A stretch of 64,000 nucleotides of DNA from Symbiodinium kawagutii (Eukaryota; Sar; Dinophyceae; Suessiales; Symbiodiniaceae): the NCBI GenBank assembly GCA_009767595.1, contig VSDK01021871.1, forward strand, positions 107,920 to 171,919, in the 5' to 3' direction. This document shows positions 39,131-50,100 of the stretch, one piece after another; the stretch's first letter is position 1; each line of letters begins with the position of its first letter. The notes below the pieces were generated by a model, which saw only the letters and a program-made list of their open reading frames with translations, had not been told where the DNA came from and ran no database searches. Made by a program: the position numbers and the translations under genes.

Positions 39131-42100
39131 CATACATACATACATGCATTCGCAAATATATGTATATATATATATATACATAGATGTATACACATACACA
39201 CGTACATAGATAGTTAAATAGATAAATGAATAAATAGATAAATAGATAAATAAATAGATAGATAAATACATTAATACATATATATATGTACATACACCTA
39301 GTGTTCAGTTATATATCAATCACGTGGTTTTTTCATTGGCCAACTCTGGTTGACCAACTGGCCCGTTCTCCAGGAGTCGATGCAGCTCTGAAGTATGACG
39401 GCGATGAGTATGGAGGACGAACCTTGAAGGTACCGGGGCACGGTTGGTTGACAACCTGGTTGACCATGTTTTTATGTAGCTGGACACAATGGTCTAATGT
39501 AAGGTAGCTGGTTTTCTATGGGTCTCTATGGTTATTTCATTGGATCTCTATGCTTATCTATGCTAAGGTCATGTCGGTTATTCCACTGAAATCTTTGGTT
39601 ATCTCATGTTAGAAACAACCTGGCAATCAGCACAATAGCATCGTCACAATAGCAGCAATTAAGAATTGGCAGCTACCAGGAACGGCAGCAGCGAACAGTT
39701 AAGGTTACCTTCCCCATCCCTCATGTCAGACCGGCCCTGCCCCCTGAAATGTATAGAATGCCAAACCAGGGTCGTGGGTTTTTGGGGAGAGGTAATATCA
39801 GGCAAAGTCACTAGTGGTTTAATACTGGTTCATCCAGTTTGAACACCATATGATGTAGCCGTTCGGGTGCCCCAGTGATGGGATGTTTTGAGGTGCAAAA
39901 CAGACCAGAGCTTTGGGCAATTTCAGGGAATGTCCCGATTGATGATGACCTCCATTTCGGTAAGTGAGATTGTATCACTTCTATGGATTTTGCAACCTTG
40001 CCGTTTTTTCAATGACAGCTAAAGCGATTGCTCTACAATCAGTTTGCGACTGGTTTCTTGTTGCTTTGAACTACTAACTAATCAATTATTTCCAATTGCA
40101 CCATTGGGCAGTGCGAATAAACAAATCGGTGCTAACTTCATTTTTATGGTCCGAATTTGATCCCACTGGTGAAATTCAGTGGAGTCCCCAAGTGCGTGTT
40201 GAAGCACAGGAAGAGTGGGCCGTATGGAGTCCCTATGCAAACATAGGAACTGCATGGGAACTCTGCTAATGGCACTGCTAGTGACACTGCTAGTGGCACT
40301 GCTAATGGCACTGCTAATGGCACTGCTCATGGCACTGCTAATGGCACTGCTGGCAAGGTCCACATGGCTTCTGACAAGAGAGACAAGGGTAAAGGCGTGG
40401 TGGCGCATGCCGTGTTTTGAAGGCTGAACGTTTTGACTGTGTTAATCAGTGATAGTAGAACTATGTATAACTATGAATACAGTATTAACTTTGTACTGCT
40501 GAATTGCATATATATATATATATTATCATACTGCATTAGCCAGATAACGTGTTTCAAAAACAACACGTGTTGAATGAAGCATGGTGAATTGTGTGATTTC
40601 GCGTTACTGAAGGGCATGCTGTTGTGCCAACTAGTTGGGCACAACATGAACTGACTGCCAGGATTATTGGCGATGCGAACCTCATATTCACACACCAATG
40701 AATCAGCCATGGGACTGTACAAAGGTATGTTTCATTGCGGTGACATGTTGCTGGACTTGCCGTGACTCATGACCAAGCGGTGAGGGAAAGATGGCAAGGG
40801 CAAAGGAAAGGATGGAAAAGGAAAAGGAAAGGCTTGCGGCTCAGCCATGACACCCCAGCCACACCCATGCTGCGTGCCTCCTGCTGAGGACGGTAAAGGA
40901 AAGGGAGACAGGAATGACGACTTGACTGCCGTGATCAAAGGTGCGCCGCCCAAAGACCATACCCATGGGGTGGACATGAGCACTTTGAGAGGGGGACCGT
41001 GACCTGGCAAAGCACAATCTTTGGGATTCTTTGTGTTTGCTCACCATTGACCTCTACACTGTTGCTGGTCATTGTTGGTCATTGAAATTGCTATAGTCCC
41101 TGTGACTGCCCACTATCAGCCGCCAACTGACCATTGTTCGTCATGAAGCATCATGGACTATTTGTGACCATTATTCAATCTGGTCATTTACCATCATTGA
41201 CCCACCATTGCATCATCGTCATTGACAACGTATTCACAAGCATCAACATCAACCATCAACAATTCACCAGACTTCAACCAATCGACCACGGCATGGCCGT
41301 TCATGTTTCCTGCTCAGCACCAAGGTCTGTCCTGGGAACTGACCAAGGATAAGATCGAGTCGGACAGCGGAGGGTGTTGGTGCCTGTGATGGTGAGCAAC
41401 TGATAGGAGACTGGTCAAAGGCTGTTAAAGGTTGCTGGTTGGCAAGTTGGTTCGAGGTCACTTCAAAGGGCCTTTTTCTGGGGATGGTAATCCAGTTCTT
41501 CGGTGCTCTGGGGTCTCACAAGCTATCCCACAATGCAGCAGAGGACTTCGCAGAATGTGGCACCATTGCCCGGTGCAACGTTCCCTTGAACGAGGACTGC
41601 TTGGCATTTTATGGCACTGCTCTCTTCCGGTTGCGTAGCTTTTTTTTAAGCATGCAACAGGTGTGTTTCCATTTTGTTTCAGGAAGGAAATTTGAAGGGC
41701 ATTGCATTCATCGAATTCAAAGATGAAGAGGCTCAGATGAGACGCTGGGCACCTGCTTGGATCAATTAGACTTCGACACGAGACTGTGGCAAAGTAGCCA
41801 GGATTCCAAAACAAGGAATCGTTAATGAATTACAACTCATGGTATGAAAGACTTTCCAGCTAAGGGCTCGAAGGATTCAACTTTGCAAGGCTCCTGGCGT
41901 TTCCTGGCGGTTCCTGGCGGTTCCTGGCATGCTTTCAGGCCCTGAAGAAAGCCCTGGAGTTCAACGAGACCGAATACGAAGGTCGAAAAATCTACGTCAG
42001 CAAAGCCAGCGACGGCCTGGACGCCAAGGGCTGCTGATGGGCTGCTGTTGTACCCTGCTGCAGCTGGCTTTGCTGTTTCGTCAAGGTGGCAAGGGCAAAG

Positions 42101-43652
42101 ATGGCAAAGGTGCTGGACTTGTCAACATCGCAGTCTTGTCTCCTCTTGATGCAAGACGCTGCAAGACTATCCTATGCAAGAAGACTGAGTGTCAGACAAC
42201 CTCAAGTCGTGGGTTGCGACGTGTCTGGCAGGAAAAGGAAAAGACAAGGGAAAGGGAAAAGATGGAAAAGGAAAGGACAAGGGCAAGGGCAAAGGTAAAG
42301 GCAAGGGACTGATCAAAGCAAACCCATCGAATGTTCTCATCACTCTTGCAGCAGCAGATGGACTTGGTCAGAAGTTGAGTACCCCGAAGTTGCTTTGAAT
42401 ATCGGGGAAGGCGTTTTGATTTCAGGTCCCTGATTTCTTTGCGGGTGCCTTTTTGGGCGCAGGGAAGAAAGGAGGCATGAGTGCGGAAGGAAAGGCTGCG
42501 AAGAATGGCACCATGGCCACTTCAATGCAACTAGGGGTCCAACTGGAACTCTGGCTTCGAGGAGTCCAAGTTTTGGTTTTGCGACTTATCATTTGTTCCT
42601 TTGTCTATCTGATTCAGGTTCTGATTGGGATTGTGGTTCTTGTGATTGTGGTTCTTGTGGTTGTGGTTCTTGTGGTTGTGGTTCTTGTGGTTGTGGTTCT
42701 TGTGGTTGTGGTTCTTGTGGTTGTGGTTCTTGTGGTTGTGGTTCTTGTGGTTGTGGTTCTTGTGGTTGTGGTTCTTGTGGTTGTGGTTCTTGTGGTTGTG
42801 GTTCTTGTGGTCGTGGTTCTTGTGGTCGTGGTTCTTGTGGTCGTGGTTGTTGTTGTTGTGGTTGTTGTTGTTGTTCTTCTTCTTCTTCTTCTTCTTCTTC
42901 TTCTTCTTTTTCTTCTTCTTCTTGTTCTTGTTGTTGTTTGTGGTGGCAGCGGTGCTGTTTGTTGCAGTTGTGGTGGTGCTGTTTCTTGCTTTTCCTCTCC
43001 AAGGTCGAGTCAACAGGACTGGGGCTCAGAGGGTCTCGGCACGTGTCACAGTGGTAGACTCTACAGTCACTCCAAATTGGGTCTATGTTCAGTTAGGACA
43101 TGGGTCCAGCTACTTCTTGTCATTGTCATGATTCAGTATCGTCAGAACTCGTAGTTTCTGTGGATATCTGTGGATGTGCAGCTAGGGTTATAACCGTGGA
43201 AAGCTAAGCCAAAGGTTGCTGGATGAAGCCTATCCCTAGGGTTAGTTCTTAGTAATTAGCCCGCTGTTTCGCCCCCTGTTTCCATAACGGAACCTCTAGC
43301 GCCATATCCACCTTCCTCAAGCATCAACCACCACATCAACTGAGGCAAAAAACAGACTTTCGACGACTCCGATGAGGAGGAAGCTCCTCCTCCCAAGAAG
43401 AAGGCGAAGGTGCCATGGGTGACCGCTGGTGGCGGGTTGGCCACGGGGTGGGAACTGTGGGGCTTGCCATGGCATAGTCCCACAGCATGCACTACGCACT
43501 AACCCGATGTAGATGCTGATTTTCATCCAAGGCACATTTGTTGGGGTAAAACACCTCTAGAGCGATGGTCAACATCTCTGTTTGGTTTGCGGTTCGGAAT
43601 GCGAGAACAGGTTGCGAAGCCTGCAGATGACGACGACGATGATGACGAGTGA
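29741..43652 (+). CDS. Nucleolin-like protein gene, about 30 small exons
   Basis: The product would be a nucleolar-type RNA-binding protein: N-terminal alternating Lys-Ala and Asp/Glu tracts, two RRM domains, Gly-Lys-rich tracts, and an acidic end (VAKPADDDDDDDE, TGA at 43650-43652). Nucleolin, yeast Nsr1 and fission yeast Gar2 share the acidic tracts plus RRMs and act in ribosome biogenesis. Here GK tracts replace the usual RGG tail. Exons: 31510-31551, 13 repeat exons (31659-34520), 34899-34946, 35023-35044, RRM1 (36229-39429), 40358-40388, 40785-40831, 40889 onward, RRM2 (41496-42029), 42086-42109, 42232-42306, 42463-42507, 43345-43409, 43611-43652. The exons from 36229 join in frame with few exceptions. 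The 5' part is uncertain: a possible start at 29741 (MGAAQSEASGKRKAEETATG) and exons at 30289 (AEFWAKTAATDRKRSA) and 30847-30895 (AVKNAKDQLKKLQKAD) are inferred. Confidence 0.7.
29823..29945. mobile_element. MITE-like element, copy 4 (inverted orientation)
   Basis: The right end TTTTGAGAAACCACCATG and interior GATTTGGGGGTACCCC match the family in reverse orientation. The left end is decayed. Confidence 0.6.
31659..34520 (+). repeat. Array of 13 repeated exons encoding a Lys-Ala / Asp-Glu module
   Basis: Copies of a 75-81-base coding unit start at 31659, 31822, 32016, 32647, 32828, 33006, 33171, 33352, 33746, 33927, 34105, 34283 and 34464. Each reads roughly APKAKAKAKAKAKAAAD followed by DEDSDDDDDE. 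Each is preceded by TGAG or TAAG and followed by GAGCCAGT or a close variant. Unit length is a multiple of three, so duplication keeps the frame. The introns between are about 80-550 bases. In human treacle each acidic/basic repeat is likewise one exon; this parallel is from family knowledge. Exact exon ends are ambiguous by three bases because GAG/GC recur at both borders. The two copies at 33352 and 34464 end differently (DDDED then HYDL). Confidence 0.85.
32913..34764. repeat. Nested tandem duplications within the exon array
   Basis: A segment beginning TGTGGACCCC occurs at 32913, 33653 and 34012. The first (to 33652) and third (to 34764) are near-identical full copies ending in ACACAAGAAGTAT; the second (33653-34011) is partial. 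Corresponding points at 33301 and 34413 are 1112 bases apart. At 33651-33653 the end of one copy is joined directly to the start of the next, marking the duplication breakpoint. Confidence 0.85.
35577..36175. repeat. Degenerate TGTTGTTATCTAAC / TGTTTGTAAAAA repeat region (intron)
   Basis: About 600 bases of diverged 12-14-base units with high T content, within the intron before the first RRM exon. No coding signal. Confidence 0.75.
36229..39429 (+). CDS. RRM domain 1 of the nucleolin-like gene, five exons
   Basis: Exons 36229-36271, 37346-37394, 37638-37675, 37732-37764 and 39374-39429 join in frame with donors GC, GA, GC, GT and GT. Together they spell a complete RRM: RNP2 strand LTVFVGGLPW, helix 1 EEQIKKDFEECG, strand 2 IARFVLPKNDEGKP, RNP1 strand RGIAFVTY, helix 2 and strand 4 VDAALKYDGDEYGGRTLKV. 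The aromatic positions of RNP1 and RNP2 expected to stack on RNA are present (F in VFVGG; F and Y in IAFVTY). The longest intron (37765-39373) holds TA and TACA microsatellites. Confidence 0.85.
37838..39311. repeat. TA/TACA microsatellites and a 210-bp tandem duplication (intron)
   Basis: TA and TG-TA tracts run at 37838-37950 and a TACA/GATA-type block at 38740-39311. Within it a segment containing CATGCATTCGCAAATATA at about 38935 recurs 210 bases downstream (39145), with both copies ending CACCTAGTGTTCAGTT. It explains the long Tyr/Cys/Ile-rich - strand frames. Confidence 0.85.
40264..40352. repeat. 12-bp minisatellite (ATGGCACTGCTA), about seven copies
   Basis: It lies in the intron and ends five bases before the AG acceptor of exon 40358-40388. 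Confidence 0.85.
41496..42029 (+). CDS. RRM domain 2 of the nucleolin-like gene, three exons
   Basis: Exons 41496-41594, 41683-41730 and 41939-42029 join in frame through a GA donor (GAG^GACTGC) and a GC donor (GAGGAG-type, GAG^GCTCAG). They read FFGALGSHKLSHNAAEDFAE, CGTIARCNVPLNE, EGNLKGIAFIEFKDEE and ALKKALEFNETEYEGRKIYV. Spacing from RNP2 to helix 1 and to RNP1 equals that of RRM1 residue for residue, which supports the GA-AG intron. RNP1 (KGIAFIEF) is canonical. The RNP2 strand (FFGALG) is weaker, so the exact 5' border of the first exon is less sure. Confidence 0.8.
41888..41932. repeat. 10-bp minisatellite (TTCCTGGCGG) at the end of an intron
   Basis: About four to five imperfect copies immediately upstream of the acceptor GCTTTCAG of the last RRM2 exon. 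Confidence 0.8.
42617..42935. repeat. 15-bp minisatellite (GTGGTTGTGGTTCTT) followed by (TTC)n
   Basis: About fifteen copies of the 15-base unit, then TTG and TTC triplets, lie in the intron between exons 42463-42507 and 43345-43409. All frames on both strands are open because the period is a multiple of three (Val/Leu, Gly/Ser/Cys, Lys/Asn/His, Pro/Gln/Glu), so the long ORFs here are artefacts. Confidence 0.9.
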
Positions 43653-44729
43653 AAAGGCTTTTGAGTGCGGAGCTTGGACCTTTAAACCACCAGCGTTGCT
43701 GAAAGCAAAGGCATGCCATGTGAACCTCAGCCGCGACCCTTCGCTAGGCCGCACCTTCCAGGTTGGGCAGCATCTGTTAGCAGCTGCTGCAAACTCAGGG
43801 ATGCAGACATCAGATGACCCAAGGATCACTTGGGATGACCTGGGTGCTTGGAGTCCTACCAGTCACTGCAGTGCTCCAAAACCAAGCGTTGAGGTACAAG
43901 ACCCGACCATCTGGGAGGTGAATCTGTGCATATCTGTGCTTATGCGCTTATGCTCTCAGTGAATCTCAGTCCTCCTTAAAGGGGAGGATGGAACACAGCC
44001 GGTCAGTAGCAAACAGATTTCGCTTTTGCAGATTTCGAAAAGTGCCGCTTCAACAAATCACATTTGCAGGTATAGAACTGATGTTTTTTCATTTTCTACC
44101 AAGGGTCACTTCACAGTTGAGTGGCCAGTGGCCACCCATGCAACTCCTTGCAATGCAAGCTCAGAATGACAATGGCCTCCCAAGACACCCAATTCCGATG
44201 GAAGGTCAAGAGTTTTGGGCCAGGAGCATAAGGAACAAGACATAACTCTGACAAAATTGGCCTACTGGCAGTTTGCAGGGTCAATGAACGAATTCAGCAG
44301 CGATGTAAGCATAGGTCAAAACGCTTGTTGGTTGCTTGTCTGGCAGAGGATCTTACGCTAGTTGGCATCCAAGAGAGTACGATGAAGATTCTGACAATGC
44401 AAGACATGAATTGATTCGAACCAGTGGCAAACTACAAAAAGGATTTTGAGCGCTGGTGTCTCATTGATGCAGGAAAATGTCTTGTGCTCAGACTCCCAGG
44501 GAGGAGTAGGAGTCGGTTGACCCATCGGCAGCAGATATCAAGACCCAGCAGGTCAGAGCTTTCTGCCCCATAAAAAACACTGCCGTTCTCAAGCGCGTTC
44601 AACTTGAACAACATAGCCATGACAGTCAACTTGATTCAACTTGGAGAAGTTATCATTCAACTTGAAGAGATAGCCATGATATGCCATGATTCATAGATAT
44701 TCATAGCTCTTTCGAGAAGTTCAACAGCC
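43653..44729. other. 3' region of the nucleolin-like gene and intergenic DNA
   Basis: No gene is assigned. A + frame stays open across the stop exon to 43962 and reads protein-like in part (PSLGRTFQVGQHLLAAAANS), but it overlaps the terminal exon in another frame and has no start or domain. Confidence 0.35.
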
Positions 44730-45299
44730 ATGGAGGCCATTCCTTTGTTATTGGCAGCTGCTCCCAAGGCAGTGCTGCTGGGTGCTGTTGCTGTGGCACA
44801 TACAGAGCCCACCGTGGATTCCCACGAGGTGGCGCCTGCCGCCGTTTCGTCGCTGCCAACGCCGGCCGCGGGGTCTCCCGAGGCGCCAGACCTCGGATCC
44901 CATGGGGCAGCGCAAGTTGAGACGCCCGAAGCACCGGCAGAAGCACATGAAGTGCCAGCGGAAGTGCAGCCTGCGGAAGTGCAGCCTTCGCCTGAACCGC
45001 CTGCGGTTGAAGCACAGCCTGCGGTTGAAGCGCAGCCTGCGGTCGAGCCCAAGGTTGAAGCACCCGCTGAGGCAACTGAACAGCCTGAGCCTCCGAAGGT
45101 CGAGGATTCAAATCCCGTGGCCAAGGCCTCTTTCACTTCAGAGCCGACTGAGCCCGTCTCGGATGAAACCTCTCAAGCGATGTACATCACCCAAAAGATC
45201 CATGATTATTTTTCGGGGGGCATCGCCCCATCCAATGTCAAGTCTGTCATGAAAGAAACTCTTACTGTGCTTCGGGAAGTCGAGAAGCTGAGCCACTGA
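44730..45299 (+). CDS. Intron-less Ala/Pro/Glu-rich protein, 189 aa
   Basis: A single open frame runs from an ATG in good context (GCCATGG) to TGA at 45297-45299. The N-terminus (MEAIPLLLAAAPKAVLLGAV) is hydrophobic and could be a signal or transit peptide. Residues about 35-130 are disordered and rich in Ala, Pro, Glu and Val, with tandem VEAQPA and VPAEVQPAEVQP repeats. The C-terminal 45 residues (MYITQKIHDYFSGGIAPSNV, then KSVMKETLTVLREVEKLSH) look like a small folded helical segment. GC content is much higher than in the flanks. No family is recognised. It could also be the last exon of a longer gene, but no acceptor is needed. Confidence 0.65.
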   Translation: MEAIPLLLAAAPKAVLLGAVAVAHTEPTVDSHEVAPAAVSSLPTPAAGSPEAPDLGSHGAAQVETPEAPAEAHEVPAEVQPAEVQPSPEPPAVEAQPAVEAQPAVEPKVEAPAEATEQPEPPKVEDSNPVAKASFTSEPTEPVSDETSQAMYITQKIHDYFSGGIAPSNVKSVMKETLTVLREVEKLSH

Positions 45300-47127
45300 A
45301 GGATGGGACCTCACCGCTTCAGCTATTTTTGCTTCTTCCCAAGGCTAATAGCCATTTGTTTGGCACGTGTCGTATCATGTGTGTTGAACTCAGGTTGTAT
45401 CCTTTGATATCTTGAATACAACTAAGACAACTCAAACATGACAGCCATGACATTATGTTGGGGCGGGGTACCAGCAATGATAAGTCCACAGCCTGAAGGT
45501 GGGAAACCACCGGATGACCTGTAGCTGTGATTGATAAAAGTGGCGCGCTTGCTCGGCTAGCGCTGTGTCTGCTCACGACCCATGCGCAATGAAGCGCATC
45601 TACTTTGCTTCAACTATCTTCAAGGTCAGGCTTGTTTGAATTCAAGGTGCCACCAAACTTTGTCAAACTTTGTGGATATTGATTGTTCAGGTTTGTGCTT
45701 AGCACTTGCTTTCACAGGTTTCCTCAGATTGGCAGACCACGCAACCCGTGCTCCTTGGAAAACCACTCATTAGATTTTGCCCAAGCTTAGAAGGACCTTA
45801 CCTGCTGAAATTCCGCCCGTTGGAACTTATACCCATTGGTTTCGCAGCTCAAGTCAAGCGTTTCGGATGACAAGCACAAGAAACACCAGCATGTGGATCG
45901 TGCGGGAAGACCTGACATCACCAGGTGTCAGCGCAAGTGAAGCGTTCCCACGCTTCACCTGGCGATGAGTCGGTAGTTTTTGGATGTTTTGGGTTAAGCA
46001 AAAACAGGACGAGCTACTTGCTTTCTAAACGATCTTTGACAACGGTACTTTGATTTCTCTGGATCTTCAAACTGTTTGCATTGTTCTCTTAACAACTGCA
46101 AAAAGAAGCTGTTTGCAGATCTTGTTCTGCTCCATGGTTTCTCAGTGCAGCTTCAGCATTTCAGCATTTTCCGTTGCGAAATCTCAGTTGATTAGGCTTC
46201 ACTCCCTGCGAAGACAAGTCATTCCTTCACCATCAAACTGGTGATGTGATGTCATCTCGCATGTCCTGTGGCAGCTAAGAACTGCACAGACCAAATGATG
46301 CTTAATTAATGATGGTTAATGACGGTTAATGAATGATGGTTTAATGATGGTTGATGGTTCATGGTGGTTGGCTGGAGAATGATGATGCATGCTGATGGTT
46401 ATAGAGAAGCAGCTCTTTGAAGAGCTCAACGTTCTGCGAATTGCTGTGATCCACTGATCGGTCCCTGCAGCACATTTTATCAGATGTAGCGATGCGACTC
46501 TCTAGTTGTGTGAGGCCCGGGGCTTTTCTTTTGCGCGGCTTCTTTCGTTGTCTTTTCTGTGACTGCTTGGAAATCTCGAAGCGTTTTGTTGTTCAATTTT
46601 GCAAGTTTGACATGGGGTTGAATCAATTGTTCCTAATGTCCCTAGTTGTTAGCTGGTGGTTGTATGACTACTGATGCTCATTATCCCCTGTTCTCTATAT
46701 GGTTATTATCAAAGCTGATCATTCCTCGTTATCGACTGCTTGTTACAAATGCTTATTATCAATACAGGTCGAGTATACCCAAACTATGGAACCAAAGGCT
46801 GTACAGGTTTAGTTGGACCACCAGCTGCTTCTGAACACTGATTCCCATGTGGGTACCCTGGTGCCAGGGCTGTGTGCCGAGATGGCGAGAAATGCTGTTG
46901 GAGTGCCGCCCTTAGAGTTGACCGAAGAGTCAATGTCAATGATGTCAATGATGGTTAATCATATTGGTAAATCATATTGGTTACAAATGGTTGAAATTGG
47001 TTGGTCATGGTTAAGTTAATCATGATCAGTCATGGTTAGATGAATCATGGCTAATCATGGTTAATAGTGGTAAATGAGGGTGAATCGCTGTGAAGGATGG
47101 TTAGGTCAGAGAGTTCCTTTGGTCGAG
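45300..47127. other. No confident gene
   Basis: AT-rich DNA with ATGATGGTTAATGA-like repeats at about 46300-46390 and 46930-47080. One short frame at about 46403-46458 (EKQLFEELNVLRIAVIH, then stop) is helix-like but has no defined borders. Confidence 0.35.
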
Positions 47128-50100
47128 GCTGGCTATGCCCATGCAACGCTCGCAGCGGCTAAGCCCACAGGCTGCGTTGTATGAAGCACTGTCAGCGGGT
47201 GGCGAACGTCCCCAGCACTGCTTTCATTACCAACAGTGGATATTTGAGTACCATCTTGGATTGTAAGTATTTCATTTGTTGAACCAAGATGATTTGAGCC
47301 ATTTCTGGTCAAGATTGTCTCACAGATCCGCAATTTTGATGGAGTTCAAGAACCTGAAGGACCATTTAGGGATGGTTGGGGGTACCGCAATACCCAGCAT
47401 TCATGGATATCACTGGATATCCCTCATTTTTCCCGAGAACTCGCAAGGCGCTGGGGCTCAAGCCCCGCTGGCACCGGCAAGGGCATTGGCCATGGACTGC
47501 CACAATTGTCACCCATTTCCTTCCCTGAAGTTTGGAGCAATCTGGAGCATTGAGAGAAAATGGGCTTGTTCAGAGATTGCTACACTTTCCATCATGGAGG
47601 TTTACAAAAATTGATGGATCTTGGAGATGTAAAAAAACACAAAAATGGTGGATTGTTGGAATTGTGATAGTAGGACCACCGCTTGTTTTTGTCTTTAACA
47701 ATGAAGCTGTGTTCTTAAGAACAGGTCAAGTGAGAGGACCAGTTGTCGGAATTGAGGGTATCACCACTCGAGTTGCAGGACGAAAATAAGACTGCCACTC
47801 CGCTGACTCTTCGAGAGCTGGTTCCTCAGTGCTTCCGCTTCCACAGCCGATCTTTGGATTCATCAATGTGTGGTTTGTTGATTGTCGGGGTTGCATTTTT
47901 CCATTAAAGTTAGATGATGATCCTAGTATCAGCATTGTAAGTTTACAACTATTCGGTAACTATTCATGATCAATGAAGCATGAAGATCTATGAGTAATAT
48001 TGAGTAATGAGATACATCAAGACGCATGTTACCCTTCAGATCCCTTTAGACAAGGGATGTCCCCGCCCTTCGGAGGAAAGGAGTTCCAGCCATGGATATC
48101 TTCGTGACGTGCGCACGGAAGCAGAAATCTGGACACACGGGCTGTCCATGACTCCGATGAAAAGGACATGGATCCCACATTTTTGGTGCAAGAAGTCTGC
48201 AAGATTTCACTCGAAATGACCATGGTTGGTGCTTACGATGGCTATCTCGATCATGTCGCTAGCCATGTCAGATCCATCAAGCTCCGGCATTTGGAGTCAC
48301 GAACTCTGCCAGGTTCGAAAGATCCTGGAGCATCCAGGAGCCCTGTGGCCAGTGGCCTTCGTAGTGCTTGAAATGGATCAGTTGATGGTGGTGAATCGAT
48401 GGTGGTGAATCCTATGTTAATCGTAGTATATCTCGTAGTCATCCTAGAGGCAATGCTTGGTGGGTTGGAAACTGCCAGAAGGATCCATGTCATGAAGAAT
48501 GACATTAGGAACCAACATTAGTAACCAACATTAAAACCATCAACTGTGGGTTAAAACCAACAACTGCGGGGGTCCATGGCACATGTTTCACCAAGGCGAG
48601 TCAACTGCCTGCAGGATGCTTTAGACCAACATGCTGCCCTGGCAGAGCAGCGCGAAGTTCTTCTTCTGAAATTCAGAAAGGTCGCCATTGATTGGTTGAG
48701 AAAGGTGGAGAAAATGGGTGTTTCTCAAAATAGGGGTACCCCTAAATCATCTAATACTAGTTATTTATAGTAATAAACCAACCATTTTTGGGGGTCCCCC
48801 ATTTTGAGAAACCCCCAAATGGTTGAATATGGAAAAATGCTGAGAATTCAGAAGATGGAGAAAAAAAACCCATGAACTTTTGATGGTTGAAAATGGTTCG
48901 TAGTGGACAGTAGTGGTTGATAAGTTAGTAGTGACTAGTGGATAGTAGTGGGTGATAGGTTTGATTTCTTGTTTGGCAATTTTTTCATGCTTGATCTCGT
49001 GGTTTTGCGGCTTTGCATCTGGGGTGCGAAAGTCTTTTGCTTTGTGCTGGCGCAACATTTGCTTACCTAGCACAGATTATCTAAGATGGTTGACAACGAT
49101 GATAGTGATTGATGCCGGTTGTGATCATGGTTATCGATATGTGTCTTGATGCACGAGCAGTTTTCTTGCAGGTCTTGCTGACATTTGATGAACTTACTGG
49201 GGTCCACGAAGAGATGCCAAACATTTTATTTTTCTGACGTGGAACAGGTTTTTGTACACAATTCTGTCCATTTGCCCTTCTTTTCAACACCGTTTTTGGA
49301 AAAAGGACTGCGTTCTTAGTCTCTCTTCTCAAACGGTTTCTCACGCGATCGCAACTGTGATTCTGACATTGGGAGCTTTGGGATTTGACCAAGTGTTGAG
49401 ACTCGGAATTCTCCATGAGGTTCTGACCGAAATCGGACGGAACCGTCTTCGCGTTCGTCATACCCAGCTTTCTTTCGCTGAGCTCGAGGCAGACGATGAA
49501 AAAATGAATTGAGATGTTGATGAGTTTTCTGTTATTGTACTTGTTTAAAGGTTGCTGCAGCAAACATAACTGACTTAGTTGACAGCATCGCTCATCTCAG
49601 TCAACACGACCGCAGCAGAGATTTACAAACTTTGGATGTACCGAGATGTACCGATTCCTGGCAATGCTGTTCTGGAAGTGTTGCAACAGCCAAATCTTGA
49701 CAATGATTTTGTGAAATGACGTGCCAATCTGATGATTTGATCGAAGCACAAATCAATAGGAATCCTCCATCCATGGTTCCAAGCTGGTTGCCATCATTGG
49801 GACCATGGATGACAATGGATGACTATGGACCAGGTGGAAGAAGCCTTGGAAGCTGCAAAGACGATGAGCGCCCAGGATGCTGGAGATGCCAGCAGAGTCA
49901 TGCAGATCGCAGGCCCGCAACGGGAGAAGGGAAGCGACACCTGTCGCTTCCCAGGGGCGAGAACATGTCACCAGTCAGATAGTTCCATGACCATTTTGTT
50001 GATCCTAGATGCGACAAAGCTGTAGCAATTGTTGGGCCTGTACCTATTTGAGGGTTTCTCAAACCTTGGGGAACCCCAAAGTTATGGTTGCTTTACTCTT

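Noticed and set aside
38679-39293. 204-codon Tyr/Ile/Cys-rich - strand ORF
   Set aside because: Translation of TACA/TATG microsatellites within an intron; no domain and no start context.
42453-43154. ORFs of up to 233 codons rich in Val/Leu, Gly/Ser/Cys, Lys/Asn or Pro/Gln on both strands
   Set aside because: A 15-bp minisatellite followed by TTC triplets keeps every frame open. Exons 42463-42507 and 43345-43409 fit an intron here.
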